Assembly (NCBI RefSeq): GCF_036227105.1
Contig: NZ_CP109434.1
Span: 5,986,501-6,050,500 of the forward strand
DNA: 64,000 nucleotides
DNA from: Amycolatopsis sp. NBC_01488
GTDB lineage: Bacteria; Actinomycetota; Actinomycetes; Mycobacteriales; Pseudonocardiaceae
Direction of reading: 5' to 3'
This document shows positions 44,044 through 52,273 of this stretch, one piece after another. Within the stretch, counting starts at the first letter, position 1; each line of letters begins with the position of its first letter. Below the pieces are notes generated by a model. The model saw nothing but the letters and a program-made list of their open reading frames with translations. It had not been told where the DNA came from and ran no database searches. The position numbers were made by a program, and so were the translations under genes.

Positions 44044-44487
44044 TCTCGCGCGGGTCTCCTTTGCTGATCGGCCGCCGTCGGGCACCGGGGCGAGTCGGGG
44101 GCCTCGCCGTGTCCGGCGCGTGCTCGACCGCAACAGGAAGAGCACGCGGTGGGGTCCGGTACCCGGCAGGGGGTATCGGCGGCGATCTCGCGTCGCCGTC
44201 TCATCGACGACCGGGGGCCGCGAGATCTCGAACAGGTTACGAAAAGAACACGGGAACGTCCAGGGCTGGCCGGTGACAACTCTCCGTGACGGTGAGAAAC
44301 ACGGCTGGACCAGTGGCAACCAAGCCGGCTGTGGCTGGGATTACATATCGTGACGGCATTCAATTACCCTACCTCCCTAGGGTATCAATGGGCGCTGCTC
44401 GGCAGCGGGGGTAGCTTTGTACGGCCCTTGTATCCGGCCGGGTGATCCTGATGATCGTCAAGGAATTCCGACCAGTGGAGGACAGGG
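44044..44487. other. 444-base divergent region between two cell-wall hydrolase genes
   Basis: No gene is visible. The region is locally AT-richer near 44335-44390. It contains ATTAC-ATATC-GTGAC (44340-44354) with a third ATTAC at 44363, and a perfect 7-bp hairpin TACCCTA-CCTCCC-TAGGGTA (44365-44384). On the minus strand TAACCT near 44234-44239 is a plausible -10 for the NlpC/P60 gene, implying a leader of about 190 bases. Confidence 0.4.
44365..44384. promoter_or_regulatory. inverted repeat upstream of the M15-like gene
   Basis: TACCCTA, 6 bases, TAGGGTA forms a perfect dyad about 104 bases before the ATG at 44488. No U-tract follows, so an operator is more likely than a terminator. Confidence 0.4.
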
Positions 44488-45327
44488 ATGTTCACGAAGG
44501 CCGCCGTCCTGACGGCACTGACTTCCGCGGCGCTGGCGGCGTTCGCCGTGGCCGTACCGGCGCAGGCCGCGCCCGCGGCCACGACGGCGCTGCCCACGGC
44601 GAACATGGAGGCCGTGCTGAAGGCGGCCCAGATCGACCCCCGCCGCGCCGACGACACCCAGACGCCGGGCGCGCACGACAGCGTCCTGCTGGTCGAGCAG
44701 GCACTGCAGGCGAAGGGCCTGCTGGCCGCGAACTACGTCGACGGCTACTTCGGCACCACGACGATCACGGCGTACTCGCAGTACCAGAAGTCGTTGGGCT
44801 ACACCGGGATCGACGCTTCCGGCCTGCCGGGCGCGACGTCGCTGGAGAAGCTGGGCGAGGGCCGGTACACGGTGACGTCCCCGGTGTCCGCCGGCAGCCG
44901 CGTGGCCTTCCGCGGGGTCACGATCAACACGCGCACCAAGGCGATGCTGCTGGCGGCCGAGAAGATCGCCGGGATCACGGTCAGCCTCACGCAGGGCTCG
45001 TACAACCCCGGCGGCGTCGACGCTTCGGCCGGCACGCACGACGGCGGCGGCGCGATGGACATCTCGGTGTCCGGGATGTCGTCGGCCACCCGGACGACCC
45101 TGCTGAAGGCGCTGCGCAACGTCGGCTTCGCGGCCTGGTACCGCACGCCGGCGGAGGGCTTCGCCTACCACATCCACGCCATGGCGATCTCCGACCCGGA
45201 TCTTTCTTCAGGCGCGCAGCACCAGACTGGGGACTATTACCTTGGTATGAACGGACTTGCCAATCGTGGTGCCGATGACGGGCCTTCGGTGGCCAAGGTG
45301 ACTTGGGAGGAGTATCAGCGGGGCTGA
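44488..45327 (+). CDS. secreted M15-like peptidoglycan carboxypeptidase with PG-binding domain
   Basis: 279-residue exported protein. The signal peptide ends near AQA (residue 27). A peptidoglycan-binding-like helical domain is at about 62-108 (VLLVEQALQAKGLLAANYVD, then GTTTITAYSQYQKSLGY). A C-terminal M15/VanY-like metallopeptidase fold covers 135-235, with zinc-type ligands His184 and Asp191 in GTHDGGGAMDIS and His228/His230 in YHIHAMAI. It probably trims or cleaves wall peptides. GGAGGACAGGG lies before the ATG. It is divergent from the NlpC/P60 gene, so the two hydrolases may be co-regulated from the shared 444-base region. The last 40 residues are coded by less GC-rich DNA than the rest. 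Confidence 0.85.
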   Translation: MFTKAAVLTALTSAALAAFAVAVPAQAAPAATTALPTANMEAVLKAAQIDPRRADDTQTPGAHDSVLLVEQALQAKGLLAANYVDGYFGTTTITAYSQYQKSLGYTGIDASGLPGATSLEKLGEGRYTVTSPVSAGSRVAFRGVTINTRTKAMLLAAEKIAGITVSLTQGSYNPGGVDASAGTHDGGGAMDISVSGMSSATRTTLLKALRNVGFAAWYRTPAEGFAYHIHAMAISDPDLSSGAQHQTGDYYLGMNGLANRGADDGPSVAKVTWEEYQRG

Positions 45328-45641
45328 GTTCAGGATGCGGCTTCGCCGTTGCGTGGGAAATCGGTGCTTCTTGTGGTCCTTTCTCGTTCGGTGCGAGAGC
45401 CCCGGTTCCCCACGCGGCGGTGAGTCTGGCGTGGCTCTTGATGATCACCTGACGGCACCCCGATCCCTGCCGTGGCGAGCGGCACCCAGGGCCCGGACGG
45501 CCCCAGCCTAGTGCGCGCAGACTTCGCAGTCCGTACCCGCGCCATGTCCTCTCGTGGTCGTTCCTCCGGCGATCCGCACTGGCACCACCGCCCGCCGCGG
45601 TGGTTTGATCGAAGTACCACTCACACCTTGGGGGTTCTTCG
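45328..45641. other. gene-free stretch
   Basis: 314 bases between two plus-strand genes. It must hold the end of the M15-like transcript and the promoter of the next gene. I see no frame with coding character, no strong hairpin with a T-tract, and no clear promoter; GGGGG lies 8 bases before the next ATG. Confidence 0.4.
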
Positions 45642-46460
45642 ATGGCCAAGAAACCGTTCCGGTTCGGCGTGGTCGCGACTGCGGCCGAAGGGGGCGCGAA
45701 ATGGCTGGCCACCGCCCGACGCGCCGAAGAGCTCGGCTACTCCACCCTGCTCTGTCCCGACAACCTCACCATGCCGACGCCCACCGCCGCGCTCGCGGCG
45801 GCCGCTGCCGTGACCACTGAGCTGCGGGTCGGCTCCTTCGTCCTCGCCAGTCCGCTGCGGACCTCGCGGGCCGCGGCCTGGGAGTCGCACAGTCTCTCCG
45901 TCGTGACCGGGAACCGGTTCGAACTCGGGCTCGGCACCGGGCTGCCGACCATGCGGCAGCAGGCCGAAGAGCTGGGGCTGCCCTATGGCTCGGGTCAGGA
46001 ACGGCTCGACTCCATCTCCGAGACCATCGACCACGTCCGGCGGCTTGACGGCGACGGGCACACCCCCGTGTTGATCGCCGCCGGTGGGCCGAAGGCGCGT
46101 CGGCTCGCCGGGGCGAAAGCCGACATCGTCACGCTCGCCGGTGGGGTGCTGACCAGCCGGGACGAGATGGCCGGCTACATCGGCGAGATCCGTGACGCGG
46201 CCGGGGAGCGGGACGTCGAGCTGGCGTTGAACATCTTCGTCGTCGGTGAGCAGGTGCCGCCGTGGATCCGAGGGTTCATCGGCGTCGATGCCGAGACGCT
46301 CATCGAGCACGACTCGCTGACCATGATCCGCGGCAGCCTCGACGACATGGCCGGCGAGCTGGAGCGGCGGCGCGAGGAACTCGGCATCTCCTACATCACC
46401 GTCAACAGCGCCTTCATCGAAGAGTTCGCGCCGCTGGTGGCGCGGCTGTCGGGGAAGTGA
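45642..46460 (+). CDS. LLM-class (F420-dependent type) oxidoreductase
   Basis: 272-residue luciferase-like TIM-barrel protein. FRFGVVATAAEGGAKWLATA at the N-terminus, RRAEELGYSTLLCPD, LRVGSFVLASPLRTSRAAAW, RFELGLGTGLP and TPVLIAAGGPKARRLAGAKA are standard for the actinobacterial TIGR03621-like F420-dependent group. The cofactor is therefore probably reduced F420, with FMN the alternative. The C-terminal 47 bases overlap the end of the convergent PLP-enzyme gene, so the last 15 residues of each are in doubly used DNA. The substrate is unknown. Confidence 0.87.
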   Translation: MAKKPFRFGVVATAAEGGAKWLATARRAEELGYSTLLCPDNLTMPTPTAALAAAAAVTTELRVGSFVLASPLRTSRAAAWESHSLSVVTGNRFELGLGTGLPTMRQQAEELGLPYGSGQERLDSISETIDHVRRLDGDGHTPVLIAAGGPKARRLAGAKADIVTLAGGVLTSRDEMAGYIGEIRDAAGERDVELALNIFVVGEQVPPWIRGFIGVDAETLIEHDSLTMIRGSLDDMAGELERRREELGISYITVNSAFIEEFAPLVARLSGK

Positions 46461-47358
46461 GCGTCGCCGGGTCGGTGTTCGCGCCGCAGAGCAGCACGGC
46501 GACGCGTTCGCCCGGCGCCGGGCGGTAGGCGCCGGTGCGCAGCGCCGCGAAGGCCGTCGCGCCGCCGGGCTCGACAGCCAGGCGGTAGCGGTCCCACAGC
46601 GCCGCCCGCGCCTCGACGATCGCGGCGTCGTCCACCAGCACCGATCCCACGCCCGTCCGGGTCGCGACGGCGAACGCGATGTCGCCGAGCCGGGACGCGC
46701 CCAAGGAGTCCGCGGCGACGCCGGACACCTCGACCGCGACCGGTTCACCCGCGGCCAGGGCCGCGTTCAGCGTCGGCGCCGTGCGCGGTTCGACGCCGAT
46801 CACCCGTGCCCGGCCTTCGACCGCGGCCGCGATGCCGGCCAGCAGCCCGCCACCGCCGACCGCGACCAGGATCGTGTCCAGTCCGTCGACGTCGGCCAGC
46901 AGCTCGAGGCCGGCCGTGCCCTGGCCGGCGCAGATCTCCGGCTGGTCGTAGGCGTGGCAGAAGAGCGCGCCGCGGTCCGCCGCGTCCTTCACCGCGGCGT
47001 CGTAGGCGTCCGCGTACTTGGTGCCGACCAGCTCGACCGCCGCGCCCAGCTGCCGCAGCTTCGCCACCTTGACCGCGGGCGCGTTCGCCGGGACGTAGAC
47101 CCGCGCGGCGACCTCGAACTCCCGCGCGGCGTAGGCGACCGCGAGCCCGGCGTTGCCGCCCGAGGCGGCCACCACCCCGGCCGCCGACAGCTCGCCCGCG
47201 GCGATGATCCGGTTGAACGCGCCGCGGGCCTTGAACGAGCCGGTGTGCTGCAGCTGCTCGAGCTTGAACCACACGCCGTCGTCGGCGAAGACCGGCGTCC
47301 GCCGGACCCGGCCCTCGATCCGTGCTGCGGCCTGTTCGACGTCCGAAGTTCCGATCAT
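46414..47358 (-). CDS. PLP-dependent threonine/serine dehydratase-like lyase
   Basis: 314-residue fold-type II PLP enzyme. The Schiff-base Lys43 is in HTGSFKARGAFNR, the phosphate-binding SGGNAGLAVAYAAREF follows, and a glycine loop GGGGLLAGIAAAV with CGANTDP near the end completes the cofactor site. It is like IlvA/TdcB without a regulatory ACT domain. It probably deaminates L-threonine or L-serine, or racemises an amino acid. ATG 47358 (MIGTSDVEQAAARIEGRV) is preferred to 47370. It is divergent from a LysR gene, with a 49-base inverted-repeat region between them that should be the LysR site. Confidence 0.88.
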   Translation of the reverse strand: MIGTSDVEQAAARIEGRVRRTPVFADDGVWFKLEQLQHTGSFKARGAFNRIIAAGELSAAGVVAASGGNAGLAVAYAAREFEVAARVYVPANAPAVKVAKLRQLGAAVELVGTKYADAYDAAVKDAADRGALFCHAYDQPEICAGQGTAGLELLADVDGLDTILVAVGGGGLLAGIAAAVEGRARVIGVEPRTAPTLNAALAAGEPVAVEVSGVAADSLGASRLGDIAFAVATRTGVGSVLVDDAAIVEARAALWDRYRLAVEPGGATAFAALRTGAYRPAPGERVAVLLCGANTDPATLTSPTAAPPAARTLR

Positions 47359-47382
47359 GGGCCTCAGCATGCGCGGCGAGAG

Positions 47383-47431
47383 CCATAAGCACCAGCGACG
47401 TCTTCTACGCTGGCCTTAGCGATGCTTATGG
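47383..47431. promoter_or_regulatory. candidate LysR operator (nested inverted repeats)
   Basis: Outer arms CCATAAGCA (47383-47391) and TGCTTATGG (47423-47431) are exact reverse complements. Inner arms CCAGCG (47392-47397) and CGCTGG (47408-47413) form a second dyad. They fill the space between the divergent PLP-lyase and LysR genes, the usual position of a LysR target and autoregulatory site. Confidence 0.65.
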
Positions 47432-47438
47432 AGGTCCC

Positions 47439-48326
47439 GTGCTCGACGCCCACCGCCTGGCCCTGCTCGCCGAGGTCGCGCACGCCGGATCGATCGCCGG
47501 GGCGGCCCAGCGGCTGTCCTTCACGCCGTCCGCCGTGTCGCAGCAGCTGGCCAAGCTCGAACGCGACGTCGGCGCGCCCCTGCTGCACCGCAACCCGCGT
47601 GGCGTCACCCTGACCCCGGTCGGGGCGGCCCTGCTGAGCCACGCGGAGACCATCGTCGGGGAGCTGCGCACCGCCGAGCGGACGGTCCGCGCCCTGCTCG
47701 GCGAGGAGCCGGCGCAGCTCACCGTCGGCACGTTCGCGAGCGCGGGCAGGACGCTCGTGCCCGCCGCGCTCGCCGAGTTCCGCCGCGACCACCCCGCCGT
47801 CGCGCTGCGGCTGCTGGACCTCGAACCGCCCGACGGGTACGGGCTGGTGAGCTCGCGCGACCTCGACCTGCTGATCACCCACCGCTATCCGGGCGCGCTG
47901 CTGCCCGACCCGCGCGGGCTGACCCGTTCGCTGCTGCGCTCGGAGCGGTTCCGGCTGATCCTGCCCGAAGGACACCCGAAAGCCCGCGTCCGCCGGCTGA
48001 CGCTGCGGGCCCTGGCGGGGGAGGACTGGATCTCCGGCAGCCCGGGCGTGCCCAACCGCGCCTGCCTCGACCAACTCGCCGACGCCGCCGGCGTCACCCT
48101 CGGCGTCGCCTACGAAACCCGGGATTACCAGGTGATCCTGGCGCTGGTCGAGGCCGGCCTCGGCGTCGCGTTCGTGCCGGAGAGCGTGCTCGACCGGGTG
48201 GGGCAGGCGCGGATCGAGGTTCGTGACGCCGCCGACGCCCGGCCCGCGCGGGACATCTTCCTGGTGCACCACCGGCGGCCGGGGAAGCTGGTGGCCGAGA
48301 TGGTCGAACGGCTCGGTCCACAATAG
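47439..48326 (+). CDS. LysR-family transcriptional regulator
   Basis: 295-residue regulator. The winged HTH is at residues 1-60: VLDAHRLALLAEVAHAGSIA, then AAQRLSFTPSAVSQQLAKLE, the standard LysR pattern. The effector domain runs from about residue 90 (QLTVGTFASAGRTLVPAALA) to 290. The GTG start has GGAGG 4 bases upstream. The divergent threonine-dehydratase-like gene is the probable target, with an amino acid or its product as effector, by inference. Its end is followed by 129 bases before the repeat-protein gene. Confidence 0.9.
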   Translation: MLDAHRLALLAEVAHAGSIAGAAQRLSFTPSAVSQQLAKLERDVGAPLLHRNPRGVTLTPVGAALLSHAETIVGELRTAERTVRALLGEEPAQLTVGTFASAGRTLVPAALAEFRRDHPAVALRLLDLEPPDGYGLVSSRDLDLLITHRYPGALLPDPRGLTRSLLRSERFRLILPEGHPKARVRRLTLRALAGEDWISGSPGVPNRACLDQLADAAGVTLGVAYETRDYQVILALVEAGLGVAFVPESVLDRVGQARIEVRDAADARPARDIFLVHHRRPGKLVAEMVERLGPQ

Positions 48327-48455
48327 ACAGACGTCCTTGATACCTCCCCAACGCGCAGTCTTCGCTGCCCGCCGGACCGTCCGCAGCGCACTGCCGCAGC
48401 ACGCCCGCGGCCCGCACGCTGAAGGCCGTCATACCGGACACGGACAGGGGAGAAC

Positions 48456-49427
48456 ATGGTGGTGTGGTCAGGAAAGAGATGGGCACGCGGGCTCGGGATC
48501 GTCGTGAGCGGTCTCGCCGCGGCGCTCTGCGCGGTCGTCCCGGTGGCCGAGGCGGCGCCCGCGGCGTCGTCGGGGCAGTGGGTCGTCACCGACTACTCGG
48601 GCAACTTCGTCCGGGGCGGCGGGGTCACGTCGTACACGAAGCTGGGCACCGGCCGGTACGAGGTGACGTTCGACCGGAACGTCGCGGGCTGTTCGTACGT
48701 GGCGACGGTGGCGGATCCCGGGAACGGCCTGGTCTACAACCCGGGTCTGGTGTTCACGGCCGGTGGGCACAGCAGTGTCAACGGCGTGTACGTGGAGACG
48801 AAGAACCTGGGTGCGGGGCTGGCTGACTACCCGTTCCAGCTGCAGGTCCAGTGCGGTGGCCTGTGGGTGGCGACCAACTACTCGGGCAACTTCGTCCGGG
48901 GCGGTGGCGTCACGGGCATGACGCGGCTCGGGCCGGGGCGCTACGAAGCCACGTTCAACCAGGACGTGAGCGGGTGCACCTTCGCCGCGACCGTCGCGGA
49001 TCCCGGCAACGGCCTGGTCTACAACCCGGGTCTGGTGTTCACGGCCGGTGGGCACAACAGTGTCAACGGCGTGTACGTGGAGACGAAGAACCTCGGTGCC
49101 GGGTTGGCCGACTATCCGTTCCAGTTGCAGGTCCAGTGCGGCGGGCTGACGGTGGCGAGCGACTACTCGGGCAACTTCGTCCGGGGCAGCGGCGTCACCG
49201 CGTTCACCCGCCTCGGCGTCGGGCGTTACGAAGCGACGTTCGACCGGAACGTCGCCGGCTGCTCGTACGTCGCGACGGTGGCGGACCCCGGCAGGAACCT
49301 CGTCTACTCCCCGGGTCTCGTCTTCACCGCCGGTGGGCACAGCAGCCCGAACGGCGTCTACGTCGAGACGAAGAACCCCGGCGGCGGGCTGGCCGACTAC
49401 CCGTTCCAGCTGCAGGTCGCCTGCTGA
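48456..49427 (+). CDS. secreted protein made of three 95-residue repeats
   Basis: 323-residue exported protein of unknown function. The signal peptide ends in AEAAPA (about residue 36). Three tandem 95-residue units start at residues 42, 137 and 232, each reading like WVVTDYSGNFVRGGGVTSYT, then GRYEVTFDRNVAGCSYVATV, then YNPGLVFTAGGHSSVNGVYV and GLADYPFQLQVQC. Each has two Cys (in AGC and VQC), so one disulfide per unit is likely, and beta strands dominate. I do not recognise the repeat. AGGGGAGAAC precedes the ATG. Adhesion or binding at the cell surface is one guess without direct support. Confidence 0.85.
   Translation: MVVWSGKRWARGLGIVVSGLAAALCAVVPVAEAAPAASSGQWVVTDYSGNFVRGGGVTSYTKLGTGRYEVTFDRNVAGCSYVATVADPGNGLVYNPGLVFTAGGHSSVNGVYVETKNLGAGLADYPFQLQVQCGGLWVATNYSGNFVRGGGVTGMTRLGPGRYEATFNQDVSGCTFAATVADPGNGLVYNPGLVFTAGGHNSVNGVYVETKNLGAGLADYPFQLQVQCGGLTVASDYSGNFVRGSGVTAFTRLGVGRYEATFDRNVAGCSYVATVADPGRNLVYSPGLVFTAGGHSSPNGVYVETKNPGGGLADYPFQLQVAC
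48579..49424 (+). repeat. three tandem 285-base coding repeats
   Basis: The period is exactly 285 bases (units at 48579, 48864, 49149). Copies 1 and 2 are almost identical at DNA level over about 105 bases around 48712-48816 and 48997-49101, while their flanks differ more. This suggests recent duplication or gene conversion. Copy 3 is more diverged. Confidence 0.9.
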
Positions 49428-49439
49428 TCAGGTTCCGCT

Positions 49440-50363
49440 TCAGCCGAGGGGCCGCCCCGCGCTTTCGAACCGCGCGGAGGCGGCCCTGAGGGCGTCGAGG
49501 CACGCGCGCACCGCACCGCGATCCTCTTCGCCCGCCCGGCAGATCGCGTAGATGGTCCGGGTCAGCGCCGGGCGCGTCGCCAGGATCCGGACGCCCTCGG
49601 GTTGCTGCTCCCGGGCCAGGCGCGGCACCAGCGCGGCGCCGACGTTGCCCGCCACCAGCGCCAGCTGCGTCGGGTACGCGCCGACCGTGCAGCTGATCCG
49701 CGGCTCGAGGCGTTGCTTGCGCAGCACCTGCACCAGCCACTCGTAGCAGCCCGATCCGGCGCTCCAGCCGATCCACGGCAGATCGTCCACTTCGGACAGA
49801 TCGACCGTCTTGCGGTGCGCGAGGCGGTGCCCGGCGGGCAGTGCGAGGTCGGCGACGTCGGAGAACAACGCGATCCGCGTCGTCGCGGGCGGGAGCACCG
49901 TCGGGCGGTCCGCCCAGCTCTCCAGCACCGCGACGTCGAGGTCGCCGGCCAGCACGCGGGGCATCGTCTGCTCCGCCTCGCCTTCGTGCAGGGTCACGGC
50001 CAGCCGCGGGTGCTGCGCCGCGAGCGTCGCCAGCGCGGGCGGCAGCAGCGCGTGCACCGTCGTCGGGATCGCGCCGACCCGCAGCGGCCCGATGACGTCC
50101 TCGCGCAGCAGGTCCAGGTCCGCTTTCGCCTCGGCCACCTGCGCCAGGATCCGCTCGGCGTGCCCGGCCAGCACCTGGCCCGCCTTGGTCAGCCGGACAC
50201 CACGGCCGCGCGGCTCCAGCAGCCGCTGCCCGGCCTCCCGTTCCAGCTTCGCCAGCTGCTGCGACACCCCCGACGGCGTGACGTGCAGGGACGCAGCCGC
50301 CGCAGCGACCGAGCCCTGGGTGGCGACGGCGTGCAGCGCACGCATCCGCTCGAGTCCGAACAC
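49440..50363 (-). CDS. LysR-family transcriptional regulator
   Basis: 307-residue LysR protein. The HTH is at residues 1-60 (ERMRALHAVATQGSVAAAAA, then HVTPSGVSQQLAKLEREAGQ); the effector domain starts PLRVGAIPTTVHALLPPALA. GTG 50363 follows a -10-like TAGTAT on the minus strand (50371-50376) with only 7 bases between and no ribosome site, so the transcript is probably leaderless. It is divergent from a DMT-family transporter gene 73 bases away, the likely target. This pairing is common for amino-acid or metabolite exporters. Confidence 0.9.
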   Translation of the reverse strand: MFGLERMRALHAVATQGSVAAAAASLHVTPSGVSQQLAKLEREAGQRLLEPRGRGVRLTKAGQVLAGHAERILAQVAEAKADLDLLREDVIGPLRVGAIPTTVHALLPPALATLAAQHPRLAVTLHEGEAEQTMPRVLAGDLDVAVLESWADRPTVLPPATTRIALFSDVADLALPAGHRLAHRKTVDLSEVDDLPWIGWSAGSGCYEWLVQVLRKQRLEPRISCTVGAYPTQLALVAGNVGAALVPRLAREQQPEGVRILATRPALTRTIYAICRAGEEDRGAVRACLDALRAASARFESAGRPLG

Positions 50364-50436
50364 AGTAGCGATACTACCGGGTTTCCCGCAGAAACATTCG
50401 CTTGTCCTTGACAGTCGTGACCCGCACGCTGGAGGC

Positions 50437-51339
50437 GTGACCACGACCGAGCCCCGTTCCACGACCGCGCCGTTCACCGAGCGCTTCGACCCGCGCCTGC
50501 TGGCCGCGCTCGGCAGCTTCTGCATCTCCCTGTCGTCGGTCTTCATCAAGGTCTCGCACGCCAGCGGCAGCACGAGCGCGTTCTGGCGGTGCCTGCTGGC
50601 CCTGCCGGTGCTGCTCGCGCTCGCCGCCCGGGAACGGCGGAAGTCGGGGCCGGCGCCCCGCGTGCTCCTCCCGCTGCTGGCCGGCACCGGCCTCGGCCTG
50701 GACTTCGTGCTGTGGGGCGAGGCGATTCCGCGGATCGGCGCCGGCATCGCGACCGTGCTGCTCGCCGTCCAGGTGGTCATCGTGCCGCTGCTGGCGTTCG
50801 CGTTCTTCCGGGAGCGCCCGGCGAAGCGGTTCCTCTTCGCCGTGCCCGTGCTGCTCGGCGGCATCGTGCTCGCCGGTGGCTTCGCCGGGAGCGGCTCGTT
50901 CGGCCCGGACCCGGTCACCGGAGCCGTGTTCGCGATGCTTGCCGGTGCGGGGTACGCCGGTTACCTCTTCCTGATCCGGCTCAGCGGCGGCGCGGGCGCG
51001 CAGGCGCAGTCGCTGGTGCTGGCGACGGCCTCCGCGGGCGTCGTCGCCGTCGTGCTCGGTGTCCCGAGCGGCACGCTCGACCTGAGCCCGGGCCTGGAGA
51101 CGTTCGGCTGGCTGGTCGCGCTCGCCGTCGTGGGTCAGCTGATCGGCTGGATCCTCATCTCCGCGGCACTGCCCCGGATGCCGGCCACCACCGGCGCGAC
51201 GCTGATGTTGCTGCAGCCGGTCGGCGCGGTGCTGCTGGGCATCGGCCTGCTGGGAGAGACGCCGAGCGTGCTGCAGCTCGTCGGCTGCGCGGGCGTCGTC
51301 GCCGCGGTCTGCTTCGCCGGGCGGACCCGCCGCGGATGA
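50437..51339 (+). CDS. EamA/DMT-family transporter
   Basis: 300-residue drug/metabolite-transporter-type membrane protein with ten hydrophobic segments in two EamA repeats. Repeat 1 starts ALGSFCISLSSVFIKVSHAS and repeat 2 starts VTGAVFAMLAGAGYAGYLFL. GIATVLLAVQVVIVPLLAFAFFRERP and TTGATLMLLQPVGAVLLGIGLLGE are the conserved helices 4-5 and 9-10. It resembles the RhtA-like efflux group (threonine/homoserine or nucleoside export), but the substrate is unknown. The GTG at 50437 has GGAGG almost touching it, so GTG 50416 may be the true start. It is divergent from a LysR gene. Confidence 0.88.
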   Translation: MTTTEPRSTTAPFTERFDPRLLAALGSFCISLSSVFIKVSHASGSTSAFWRCLLALPVLLALAARERRKSGPAPRVLLPLLAGTGLGLDFVLWGEAIPRIGAGIATVLLAVQVVIVPLLAFAFFRERPAKRFLFAVPVLLGGIVLAGGFAGSGSFGPDPVTGAVFAMLAGAGYAGYLFLIRLSGGAGAQAQSLVLATASAGVVAVVLGVPSGTLDLSPGLETFGWLVALAVVGQLIGWILISAALPRMPATTGATLMLLQPVGAVLLGIGLLGETPSVLQLVGCAGVVAAVCFAGRTRRG

Positions 51340-51376
51340 CCTGCGGGCCGGGGCCGTCCCGGCTACCGTCGGTGGA

Positions 51377-52273
51377 ATGCGCGTACTGGTGGCCGGGGCT
51401 TCGGGGTTCGTCGGCAGCCGGTTGTGCCCGGCGCTGGCGGAAGCGGGGCACGAGGTCCTCGCGATGACCCGCCACCCCGCGAAGTACGACGGCGCCGGGA
51501 CGCCCGTCCGCGGCGACGTCGCCGACGTCGGCTCCCTGCGTGACGCGCTCGAGGATGCCGAAGCCGCCTATTACCTGGTGCACTCGCTCGACAGCGCGGA
51601 CTTCACGCGCCGCGACGCCGACGCGGCCCGCGCGTTCGCCCGGGCGGCGTCGGACGCGGGCGTGCGCCGGATCGTCTACCTCGGCGGCCTCGGGGACGAC
51701 GACGACACGCTGTCGGAGCACCTGGCCAGCCGACGCGAGGTCGAGCGGCTGCTGGGGGAGACCGGGGTGCCGGTGACCGTGCTGCGCGCCGGGATCGTCA
51801 TCGGGCACGGCGGGACGTCGTGGGAGCTGACCCGCCAGCTGGTGGAGCACCTGCCGGCGATGGTCACGCCGCGCTGGGTCGGCACGCGCACCCAGCCGAT
51901 CGCCATCGCCGACGTCGTCCGGTACCTGGCCGGCGTCCTCGACCACCCGGAGGCGGAAGGCCGGACGTTCGAGATCGGCGGCCCGGAGGTACTGGCCTAC
52001 CGGGACATGCTGCAGCGGGTCGCGGCGATCGAGGGGCGGCCGCTGGTGATCGTGCCGGTGCCGCTGCTTTCGCCCCGGCTGTCGTCGTACTGGCTTTCGC
52101 TGGTCACCGACATCGACGTCACCACCGGACGGGCGCTGATCGACTCGATGACGAACGAGGTCGTCGTGCGCGACGACGCGATCCGCCGGATCGTCGAGTT
52201 CGAGCCGATGGGCTACGACGAAGCCGTGCTGCAGGCGCTGGGCGAGCGGGCGAAGAGCAGGCGGTCCGCGTGA
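51377..52273 (+). CDS. atypical SDR, NAD(P)H-binding (NmrA/epimerase-like)
   Basis: 298-residue Rossmann protein. The glycine motif is VLVAGASGFVGSRL at residues 3-16, followed by ALAEAGHEVLAMTRHPAKY (an Arg after strand 2, suggesting NADP). RIVYLGGLGDDDDTLSEHL and VTVLRAGIVIGHG are typical of the YbjT/NAD(P)H-binding group. The C-terminal half has EIGGPEVLAYRDMLQRVAAI. It usually lacks the classical Tyr/Lys pair and acts as a reductase or sensor. The stop overlaps the GTG of the CPBP gene as GTGA, so the two are coupled. Confidence 0.85.
   Translation: MRVLVAGASGFVGSRLCPALAEAGHEVLAMTRHPAKYDGAGTPVRGDVADVGSLRDALEDAEAAYYLVHSLDSADFTRRDADAARAFARAASDAGVRRIVYLGGLGDDDDTLSEHLASRREVERLLGETGVPVTVLRAGIVIGHGGTSWELTRQLVEHLPAMVTPRWVGTRTQPIAIADVVRYLAGVLDHPEAEGRTFEIGGPEVLAYRDMLQRVAAIEGRPLVIVPVPLLSPRLSSYWLSLVTDIDVTTGRALIDSMTNEVVVRDDAIRRIVEFEPMGYDEAVLQALGERAKSRRSA

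Noticed and set aside
44044..44487. A c-di-AMP (ydaO-type) riboswitch before the cell-wall hydrolase genes
   Set aside because: Such riboswitches are common at this position in actinomycetes, so I looked on both strands, but the conserved GGGGAACC and CCGAACCCGUCAGCUAACC-like blocks are absent.
50408..50439. TTGACA as a -35 box for the DMT transporter gene
   Set aside because: No -10-like sequence lies 16-19 bases downstream; that position is already the ribosome site and start codon.
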